This document shows, piece after piece, positions 36,152-41,954 of a DNA stretch of 41,954 bases. The notes beneath the pieces were generated by a model. The model searched no databases, had not been told where the DNA came from, and saw nothing but the letters and a program-made list of their open reading frames with translations. Numbering within the stretch: position 1 is the stretch's first letter; every line of letters starts with the position of its first letter. Source of the stretch: Methanocorpusculum parvum (lineage in GTDB: Archaea; Halobacteriota; Methanomicrobia; Methanomicrobiales; Methanocorpusculaceae); contig LMVO01000009.1 of the NCBI GenBank assembly GCA_002287215.1, forward strand, positions 1 to 41,954, given 5' to 3'. The translations under genes were made by a program, and so were the position numbers.

Positions 36152-36424
36152 TTACTTCCCGCCGAGTTTTTGTGCGACTTTCGTCAGAAGGGCCTCTTTG
36201 GATCCGGCATACTCCACCTGGATGCGCCCCCCGGACTTATGCCATTGAGCCGGGTGATGGGCATCCCGTTCCTCTGCAAGAACCGGGATCCCGCAGACTT
36301 TTGCCGCGCGGGAGATCATAGCCATATTCGGGGCGGAAACAGCCAGACTCTTTGCTACGCGCCGGCCCCCGGCACGGGTCAGGGAAGCATCAAAGTAGCA
36401 CGGATAAAGAAAACGAATTGCCAT
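36152..36424 (-). CDS. srp19: Signal recognition particle 19 kDa protein
   Basis: Binds 7S RNA and primes it for SRP54. It has 90 residues: FLYPCYFDASLTRAGGRRVAKSLAV and DAHHPAQWHKSGGRIQVEY are the matching blocks. The ATG at 36424 begins the domain; the frame stays open upstream through a hairpin-rich leader. SRP54 and FtsY lie over 30 kb away in this window. Confidence 0.92.
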   Translation of the reverse strand: MAIRFLYPCYFDASLTRAGGRRVAKSLAVSAPNMAMISRAAKVCGIPVLAEERDAHHPAQWHKSGGRIQVEYAGSKEALLTKVAQKLGGK

Positions 36425-36444
36425 TAGAAAGTACTGTATGCTGT

Positions 36445-36496
36445 GAAAGCCAAAATGGCTTTCGTGCCTCTCCGGCCGTACGGCCGAACGGAGGAA
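36445..36496 (-). promoter_or_regulatory. Two strong hairpins before SRP19
   Basis: GAAAGCCA/TGGCTTTC (36445-36452, 36456-36463) and the palindrome CGGCCGTACGGCCG (36473-36486) stand 20 to 70 bases upstream of the SRP19 ATG. They could be leader structures, a protein site or an intergenic repeat. Confidence 0.45.
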
Positions 36497-36568
36497 CAGG
36501 CGGACCTGTGTCCACATACTAAATCAAAATATCGTATGATGCAATCACACTTGAAAAGACATGCGTAT

Positions 36569-36577
36569 CTATAAACA
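36569..36577 (+). promoter_or_regulatory. TATA box of hypB
   Basis: CTATAAACA lies 23 bases before the ATG at 36600, which supports a leaderless hypB transcript and that ATG rather than the in-frame one at 36561. Confidence 0.5.
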
Positions 36578-36599
36578 TAAAAAACCACAATACTATACT

Positions 36600-37247
36600 A
36601 TGCATCACGTGGATGTTCACATGGAAGCCGAGATTTACGGCGCAAACAACCGTCTGGCCGAGCACAACGCAGAACACTTCAAAGCCCACAATGTCCGTGC
36701 ATTCGACCTTCTCGGCGCGATCGGATCCGGCAAGACCTCTTTGATCGAAAAACTCGTTCCTGAACTCAGATCCCGGGGAAAAGTCACGGCAGCAATTGCA
36801 GGAGATGTGTATGGTGATGATGATTTCCAGCGGATCATCAAAACCGGCATCATCGCATTCAACGCAAACACCGGCAAAGAATGCCATCTTGACGCCCACC
36901 TTGTCCACCACGCGCTCGATCACATGGACCTCGATGACGTCGATATCGTCTTCATCGAAAACGTCGGAAACATGGTCTGCCCGACCGATTTCAAACTCGG
37001 CGCGGAGAAACGCATCGTCGTCATCTCGACCACCGAAGGCGACGACGTCGTCAACAAACACCCGATGATGTTTCGGGACTGTCAGATCGCGATCATCAAC
37101 AAAGTCGACTTAGCAGAGGCGGTCGGCTGCAATGTCGAGAGAATGATTCAGGATATCAAACGCTACAATCCTGAGATGCTCATCATCAAAACCAACCTGA
37201 AAAAAGGGGAAGGCGTCAAAGAGATCGCCGATGTCATTCTTGCCTAA
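36600..37247 (+). CDS. hypB: Hydrogenase nickel-insertion GTPase HypB
   Basis: GTPase that helps load nickel into NiFe hydrogenases. It has 215 residues: Walker A GAIGSGKT at 39-46, GDVYGDDD, IENVGNMVCP with the metal-binding Cys, INKVDLAE, and a short His-containing start (MHHVDVHME) in place of the long metal-binding extensions seen elsewhere. No hypA or hydrogenase gene lies beside it. Confidence 0.94.
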   Translation: MHHVDVHMEAEIYGANNRLAEHNAEHFKAHNVRAFDLLGAIGSGKTSLIEKLVPELRSRGKVTAAIAGDVYGDDDFQRIIKTGIIAFNANTGKECHLDAHLVHHALDHMDLDDVDIVFIENVGNMVCPTDFKLGAEKRIVVISTTEGDDVVNKHPMMFRDCQIAIINKVDLAEAVGCNVERMIQDIKRYNPEMLIIKTNLKKGEGVKEIADVILA

Positions 37248-37251
37248 ACGA

Positions 37252-37327
37252 ATTTAAATATCGGTAGAACCAACACATATAGGACTCTGGAAGAGACTGA
37301 TGTCTGAGATACTCAGACGTTGATCAG
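37252..37327 (+). promoter_or_regulatory. S8e promoter and leader hairpin
   Basis: A TATA box TTTAAATA (about 37253-37260) precedes a leader in which GTCTGAG/CTCAGAC (37302-37308, 37312-37318) forms a seven-base stem, extended by CTGAT/ATCAG (37297-37301, 37323-37327) across a bulge. GGAG follows about 13 bases before the ATG. A site for feedback by the protein is possible. Confidence 0.5.
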
Positions 37328-37356
37328 AGATACAAATTTAGGAGATATTAAACAAA

Positions 37357-37734
37357 ATGCTTTGGCAAGGTAAATCAGTAAGAAAAGCGACCGGAGGTCG
37401 TTATCATGCATCCCGCGGAAAGAAAAGGTTCGAGATCGGCAGATCCCCGGCTGATACCATCATCGGGATCACCCGCGTAAAGACCATTCGCGTGACCGGC
37501 GGCAACACCAAGGTCCGCGCACTCCGCTGCGAGTTTGCAAACGTCAGCGACAAGAAGACCGGAAAAGTTCAGAAAGTCAAGATCAACTCTGTTGCAGAAA
37601 ACGTAGCAAACCCGAACTACGCCCGCCGTAGCCTCATGACCAAGGGAGCAATCATCACGACCGAACTTGGTAAAGCCCAGATCGTCAGCCGCCCGGGTCA
37701 GGACGGCGTTATCAACGCGATCCTGATCGAATAA
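37357..37734 (+). CDS. rps8e: Ribosomal protein S8e
   Basis: Basic small-subunit protein of 125 residues starting MLWQGKSVRKATGGRYHASRG, with NPNYARRSLMTKGAII and RPGQDGVINA at the end, all typical of archaeal S8e. Single gene with its own promoter. Confidence 0.96.
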   Translation: MLWQGKSVRKATGGRYHASRGKKRFEIGRSPADTIIGITRVKTIRVTGGNTKVRALRCEFANVSDKKTGKVQKVKINSVAENVANPNYARRSLMTKGAIITTELGKAQIVSRPGQDGVINAILIE

Positions 37735-38050
37735 AAATATAGAGACCATCTCTTTACCACATTCATTTTTTCGTCAGGCGGTGAAACTGCCGCCAGATTC
37801 GGTTTTGAAATTATAAAGAAGTAATGAGTGATCGCCGTAACGCGTATCTCACGAAAAACCTTTATCGAGCGTCTTCTGACTTTCGTCATCCAGGCCCGTG
37901 ACATACACAGAACTTCCCTCACGCATCCTGAATGACGGCCGAGAAAGTCGGCATCGGCGATCCGGCGGCTGAGATAACCGATATCGCCGGAAAGTGGCCT
38001 ATCGCGTCGCCTGTCCGATAATGATCGTAAAGTAATAGTGATCAAAATAT
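37735..38050. other. Intergenic stretch without a recognisable gene
   Basis: Between S8e and the repeat element. It contains an inverted match CGGCGAT ... ATCGCCG near 37964-37996 and a few other short repeats; no frame looks protein-like and I see no known RNA motif. Confidence 0.5.
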
Positions 38051-38245
38051 CTTCTTTTCTTAGGAGTTACGCGGTGTGATCTTAACCGAAAATACTGACG
38101 TACGTCTGAGATGAACTTCGATTTTGTGTATGGCATTAGCGTTGGTGTATGAGATAATTTAACCGCGAATCTCTTGTGTCCACCCCCAGGAATACCCCTC
38201 CAGAATTGGATTGAGATCACACCGCGTAATTCCTATTTTCTTAAG
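38051..38245. mobile_element. MITE-like non-coding element, copy 2
   Basis: Inverted ends TAGGAGTTACGCGGTGTGAT (left core 38061-38085) and its mirror at 38211-38236, with the AT tract outside. Inside, AACCGCGAAT then CTCTTGTGTC (38161-38180) matches the inner motif of the element at 101-419. It ends about 10 bases before the next gene. Confidence 0.6.
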
Positions 38246-38254
38246 GACAGCTTC

Positions 38255-38704
38255 ATGTATTCGAATGGCGAATACTCTGGTATGCGACGCGTATCATACC
38301 TCTTCCCCCACACCTGCGATCTTATGTTTGACGTTCCTTTGCCCTTTTCTGCCTACCTGCAGGGAATGACGAAACTCGCCGACCGGCAGGACAACTTCAG
38401 AACCGCAAACGGCCCCGTCAAACGGGAGATCGCCGTCTTCATCGCCCACGACCGGCTCGGATTCGAACGGGTCAGCAAAACCTCGCACCTGGAACGGGAG
38501 GTGACGGAAGAAGCTGACATGCAGATAATCCTCACCGACACCATCCTCAAATCCAGCGGTCATGTGCCCTTAAACGAACAAAAATTCCTTGTCAAAGGGA
38601 TCAGCAAAGGACCGTTCACCGAGGTCTACATAACAAAATCCCCTGCGATCCCCGGCATCTCCTCACCAGAACTGAAAGAAATGCTCCGGGAGCTTTTTAC
38701 ATGA
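38255..38704 (+). CDS. Hypothetical protein paired with DUF2240
   Basis: A 149-residue soluble protein I do not recognise: a central block DRLGFERVSKTSHLEREVTEEADM and LNEQKFLVKGISKGPFTEVYITKS. I chose the ATG at 38255 because AAGGA lies seven bases before it; ATG 38282 (MRRVSYLF) is an alternative. Its stop overlaps the DUF2240 start as ATGA, so the products probably work together. Confidence 0.7.
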   Translation: MYSNGEYSGMRRVSYLFPHTCDLMFDVPLPFSAYLQGMTKLADRQDNFRTANGPVKREIAVFIAHDRLGFERVSKTSHLEREVTEEADMQIILTDTILKSSGHVPLNEQKFLVKGISKGPFTEVYITKSPAIPGISSPELKEMLRELFT

Positions 38705-39177
38705 GCGAGCGCGAGATCGCGGTCTGTGCGCCGTTTCGGCACAGAAATGCCGGTCAGCTTCGTCAGGTCGATCTGATCTTCTATTACACCCAGGATAAAA
38801 AATGGATGAGCCTGGACAAAGCAAAAAAGCTCATCGCCGTTGCGGAAAAAACCGGCCTCATCAAAAAAGAAGCCTCCGGTGACTACTCACTGCGTGAAGA
38901 CCTACGGGAACAAAAGATCCCGCTTGGATTTCGCCCCACCGACGAGATCTTTGTCATCGACGAAAGTGAAACGCTCGACATTCTGGAAAAACTTCTGGAC
39001 GAGATCGCTGACGCAAGCAAGATCGGTAAAAAAGAGCTGGCCGGCGAGATGGAACGGATCAGAAAACAGTTTGACAACCTCATCAGCCCGGAAGCCGCGG
39101 TCATCCTTCTGGCAAAAAAATATCACGCGCCTTATGACAACTACAAAGCCGATCTGATCAAACGGATCGGCGAATAA
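38701..39177 (+). CDS. DUF2240-family protein
   Basis: A 158-residue archaeal protein of unknown function. It opens with IAVCAPFRHRNAGQL, holds a winged-helix-like segment (MSLDKAKKLIAVAEKTGLIKKE) and a C-terminal helical part with KKELAGEMERIRK. A nucleic-acid-related role is plausible from the fold pattern only. Coupled to the gene before it. Confidence 0.8.
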   Translation: MSEREIAVCAPFRHRNAGQLRQVDLIFYYTQDKKWMSLDKAKKLIAVAEKTGLIKKEASGDYSLREDLREQKIPLGFRPTDEIFVIDESETLDILEKLLDEIADASKIGKKELAGEMERIRKQFDNLISPEAAVILLAKKYHAPYDNYKADLIKRIGE

Positions 39178-39192
39178 AAAAAATATTGAGAT

Positions 39193-39582
39193 TTATTCTG
39201 CTGCTGCAGCAAAAATCTCGGCGACCGGCTTTTCGCCGTAAACAGTAATTTTTGCATTGACCTGAACGAAGTCAGCAGCGATCTCATTGCCGCGCTGGCT
39301 CTTTCTTCTTCTCTCACCGTTGTGGGTTGCGTTGAAGCCGAATCCGTCGGAGATCAGAAGACCTCTTCTGCCGTTACCCGGAAGGTCCGGGCGTGCCGGG
39401 GTGCCGATCTTGTCAGATCCGCCGGTGATCGTGATCTTATATCCGCTCATGCCGAACGGTGCTCCGTCGACCTCAGTACCGATCTTCTTTCCAAGAAGAG
39501 CGCCTGCTGCAGCGCCTGCTGCATCTATTTTGTACGAAAGACCGGTTTTCGGGTCTGAAAGTACGAGCTTAAAGTCTACCAT
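39193..39582 (-). CDS. rps6e: Ribosomal protein S6e
   Basis: Small-subunit protein of 129 residues with FKLVLSDPKTGLSYK, GYKITITGGSDKIGTPARPD and NGERRRKSQRGN, typical of archaeal S6e. It lies downstream of infB on the same strand with a 69-base gap. Confidence 0.96.
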   Translation of the reverse strand: MVDFKLVLSDPKTGLSYKIDAAGAAAGALLGKKIGTEVDGAPFGMSGYKITITGGSDKIGTPARPDLPGNGRRGLLISDGFGFNATHNGERRRKSQRGNEIAADFVQVNAKITVYGEKPVAEIFAAAAE

Positions 39583-39651
39583 TGTATATACACATCTCCT
39601 CGATATCTATGATGCCGAAGTACCCATATATTTAGTATCTCCACATTTATA

Positions 39652-41421
39652 CTACTTGCCCCAGAAAGGTTGTGTTTTCCGGAAGATGCTCGTGTACTCC
39701 TCGAGCGCCTCGACGGTGCCTGCATTTAAATGGGAGAGCATTTCCGTCTCCAAAACCTTCACATGCCGCTCCGGAATTGCCACGTAAAGGGTCTCGCCGA
39801 TATCGATCTGTCTGCCGATTGTGACGCCGTCTATCGAAACGGCGACCTCTGCGCCCTCTTTTGCCTCGGTCACACTCTCTTTGTTCAGCTTGATCTGTTT
39901 GATCTCGCCGACGATTTTTCCCTCACGCGTGGCAACACTGACCTTGGGACGCAGAATGCCGCCCAGGACGCGCACGCCGACGACCGCCGGCCCGCTCATC
40001 CGAAACACACATCCCGGCAGGATGGAAAACTTCGCCGGCAGAACGACCGTCTCGAACTGTTTTGCTTCTTTGGCCCGGATCATCTCATCCTGCCATGCAA
40101 GATACTCGTCGATGAGTTTGTAGATGACACGGTTGGAAAAGATCTTCACATCCACCTCACCGTCGCGGACCATGACCTCGGCGTCAGGAAGGAGCGGAAC
40201 GTTGAAACAGAGAGCTGCTTTGAACAGATCCTCTTTTATCACGCTGATATCGATCAGATCCCGGCGTGACAGGGGGCCGACGTTCGCGCGCATGATCGGG
40301 ATCTTCTTTGCGTTCAGTTCATTGGAGAGAGCTTCCAGCGCGCCGATCGTGTCCGCCCGGACACTTACCCCCACATCCGAGAGGGTGATGTTGATCTCCT
40401 GCATCTCCTCGTCGATCTTTGCCAAAACCTCATCGTGATCACCGCGGATCACGCGGATCGGGGATCCCGCAACGATCGATTCCAGATTCGGCGCGGAGAT
40501 CTTCACACCCGCCGCCGCCACGACGGATTTGACCCGCATAAACTGGTCTTCGACGAGGATCTCTTTCATGGGCCGGGGCTGAAGGAGAGCGCGGACTTTC
40601 GTCGATACCGCTCCTTCGCTGCCGGCGATTCCTATCTCATCGCCCACGCTGATGATCCCGTCGTAAAGGATTACATCGAGCGTCGTTCCAAGCCCTTTTT
40701 CCTCCTTGACCTCAAGAACGGTCCCGACCCCCGGGCCGGTGATCGTCGTCTGGAGACCTTCGGCCAGATATCTCTGGGCAAGCCCGATCATGATCATCAA
40801 AAGATCGCCGATGCCTTCGCCGGTCATGCTGCTCACCGGGACGATCACGAGGTTTCGCTGGAAATCACTGACTCTGTCAAATCTCTCGGAGTTGAATCCC
40901 ATGTCCGAGAGTTTGCCAACAAGCTGATACACGCGGTTTTCACACTCGGTCTGGACACGTTCGGTCTGATTCTTGTAAGCGGTCTTGAACGAGGCATTGG
41001 GAGTTGGCCGCCAGCCGGGGATCTTGTCGATCTTGGTCGCAGCAATGACAAACGGGGTTTTGCAGTTCCGGAGGATCTGGAGTGCTTCGATCGTCTGCTG
41101 TTTGAATCCTTCGTTCACATCGACGACCAGGATCGCGATGTCTGCGAGTGCCCCGCCTCTTGCCCGAAGCGTGGTGAATGCGTGGTGACCCGGCGTGTCG
41201 ATGAACAATAGTCCTGGGACATTGGTTTTCAGTTTGCCCAGATCCCCGCTCATTTTTGCGATCGAGTCGAAAGGAATGAGGGTCGCTCCGATATGCTGGG
41301 TGATTGCGCCCGCTTCTCCTGCGACAACTTTCGATCCGCGGATACGGTCGAGGAGCGATGTTTTTCCATGATCTACGTGCCCCAATACGCAGACGATAGG
41401 AGTCCTGATGTGTTCTGCCAT
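39652..41421 (-). CDS. infB: Translation initiation factor aIF5B (IF2-like)
   Basis: GTPase that joins ribosomal subunits at initiation. It has 589 residues: G1 GHVDHGKTS at 14-22, DTPGH, and AATKID, then beta-barrel domains II to IV with GTVLEVKEEKGLG and a C-terminal helix. No intein is seen in the G domain, although some archaeal infB genes carry one. A TATA-like CTATTTAT lies at about 41460-41470 on the minus strand. Confidence 0.96.
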   Translation of the reverse strand: MAEHIRTPIVCVLGHVDHGKTSLLDRIRGSKVVAGEAGAITQHIGATLIPFDSIAKMSGDLGKLKTNVPGLLFIDTPGHHAFTTLRARGGALADIAILVVDVNEGFKQQTIEALQILRNCKTPFVIAATKIDKIPGWRPTPNASFKTAYKNQTERVQTECENRVYQLVGKLSDMGFNSERFDRVSDFQRNLVIVPVSSMTGEGIGDLLMIMIGLAQRYLAEGLQTTITGPGVGTVLEVKEEKGLGTTLDVILYDGIISVGDEIGIAGSEGAVSTKVRALLQPRPMKEILVEDQFMRVKSVVAAAGVKISAPNLESIVAGSPIRVIRGDHDEVLAKIDEEMQEINITLSDVGVSVRADTIGALEALSNELNAKKIPIMRANVGPLSRRDLIDISVIKEDLFKAALCFNVPLLPDAEVMVRDGEVDVKIFSNRVIYKLIDEYLAWQDEMIRAKEAKQFETVVLPAKFSILPGCVFRMSGPAVVGVRVLGGILRPKVSVATREGKIVGEIKQIKLNKESVTEAKEGAEVAVSIDGVTIGRQIDIGETLYVAIPERHVKVLETEMLSHLNAGTVEALEEYTSIFRKTQPFWGK

Positions 41422-41607
41422 GATATTGAATCCCCATTCTCTGATGACTAACCATTCAGAGATAAATAGTGAGTATCTATTGGCAGTGCAGGATTATTAA
41501 TATAAAGGGGAGAGGGAAAATTCCGGCGGCGGAAAAAAGATATGTTAATATCTGAAAAGACCATATCTATTAGAGTGTTTGAGCCACATCGGCGCAGGCA
41601 GAGATCA

Positions 41608-41681
41608 GGCTAAGGTAGGGTAGCTGGACATCCTTTAGGATTGTGGATCCTTAGACCCGGGTTCGACCCCCGGCCTTGGCC
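41608..41681 (+). tRNA. tRNA-His (GTG)
   Basis: Acceptor GCTAAGG/CCTTGGC preceded by an encoded extra G and followed by discriminator C, the G-1.C73 pair that marks histidine tRNA. The anticodon GTG is at 41643-41645 in loop TTGTGGA, and the T arm is CCGGG TTCGACC CCCGG. The variable loop is four bases. CCA is not encoded. The first base pair of the anticodon stem is a T.T mismatch. Confidence 0.93.
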
Positions 41682-41697
41682 CTTCGTTTTTCAACCG

Positions 41698-41954
41698 GGA
41701 TTTATGCGGTGTTTTCCCAATTTGGGAAGGGTATTACTGGGAGTAGACACAAGAGATTATTTAACCGCGAATAAGCCCAAGCGGGCTTTGCCCGCTTGAG
41801 GCGGCACGCAAGCCTTCGGCTTGCACGCCTCCGCGAATTAACGCGAATCGCATTTTCCTTACGTTCGGGTGCTCTGCTTCGGCTGATCGCCTGCGCAGGA
41901 ATCGCACCCTCTCTTGAAAAATGCTATCGGAAAAACCCGCGTGCGGGTTTTTCT
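41698..41954. mobile_element. MITE-like element, copy 3, cut by window end
   Basis: A degenerate terminal sequence TTTATGCGGTGTTTTC (41701-41716) starts 17 bases after tRNA-His, and the inner motif follows as GACACAAGAG (41746-41755) and AACCGCGAAT (41763-41772). Relative to copy 2 it is read in the opposite direction. The other end is outside the window. A TTCCCAA/TTGGGAA hairpin (41714-41728) is also present. No gene is seen in this stretch. Confidence 0.45.
41778..41952. repeat. Run of hairpins ending in a terminator-like stem
   Basis: In order: CAAGCGGGC/GCCCGCTTG (41778-41798), AGGCG/CGCCT enclosing GCAAGCC/GGCTTGC (41799-41830), a GGGTGC/GCACCC stem enclosing CCTGCGCAGG (about 41869-41908), and AAAAACCCGC/GCGGGTTTTT with a two-base loop (41931-41952). 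The last works as a terminator on either strand. Confidence 0.75.

Noticed and set aside
37805..38045. Minus-strand frame between S8e and the repeat element
   Set aside because: Arg/Ser-rich translation without motif, and it runs into the S8e end; more likely non-coding.
41520..41610. Short ATG frame before tRNA-His
   Set aside because: Only 23 codons, runs into the tRNA and has no ribosome-binding site.
1..41954. CRISPR array
   Set aside because: No series of regularly spaced direct repeats was found; the repeats seen are inverted and scattered.

Overview
The window is a gene-dense stretch of a euryarchaeal chromosome. It carries archaeal ribosomal proteins (S6e, S8e, S19e, S28e, L7Ae, L18Ae, L24e, L31e, L39e), aIF5B, aIF6, aRF1, TFB, Gar1, RNase P Rpp21, prefoldin, a CetZ tubulin and the archaeal SRP proteins. 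Two FdhC-type formate channels, HypB and paired MoeA genes point to a hydrogen/formate-using methanogen. I infer the order Methanomicrobiales, possibly Methanocorpusculum, from general knowledge of gene content; no 16S or mcr gene is present to prove it. No phage, CRISPR, transposase or resistance genes were seen.

Layout. 1-419: intergenic, with a 53-bp perfect inverted repeat and a MITE-like element ending at the SRP54 stop. 420-8155 (mostly minus): the conserved translation/secretion cluster S19e, PDCD5, PP-loop ATPase, L39e, L31e, aIF6, L18Ae, prefoldin alpha, FtsY, SRP54, interrupted by a plus-strand clostripain-like protease with an LPDTG-type C-terminus. 8288-11650 (minus): RNase HII, membrane metalloprotease, PurN, Rpp21, YhbY. 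11708-14734: TrkA-type protein, then CetZ followed by a membrane-anchored surface protein. 14854-19789 (plus): four overlapping genes (FAD oxidoreductase, GT2 glycosyltransferase, flippase-like protein, DUF2298 protein) that look like a cell-envelope glycan pathway. 20206-21443: L7Ae, S28e, L24e, Ndk, with a kink-turn in the leader that fits L7Ae autoregulation. 21574-25831: glutaredoxin-thioredoxin reductase fusion, OB-fold membrane protein and two FdhC paralogues with two small ORFs between them. 26093-28764: two MoeA genes. 28761-33701: small protein, ArgS, aRF1, DASS transporter. 33863-37734: tRNA-Ala, TFB, Gar1, PHP protein, SRP19, HypB, S8e. 38255-41421: hypothetical protein, DUF2240, S6e, aIF5B. 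41608-41954: tRNA-His and a third copy of the repeat element followed by a run of hairpins.

The genes mostly serve translation, protein export and RNA maturation, with formate/molybdopterin/hydrogenase functions between them. The strongest unexplained signals are the MITE-like repeat family at three gene ends, the L7Ae leader kink-turn, the CetZ-surface protein pair, the LPDTG protease, the small ORFs between the fdhC copies, and a YhbY gene without a normal start codon.
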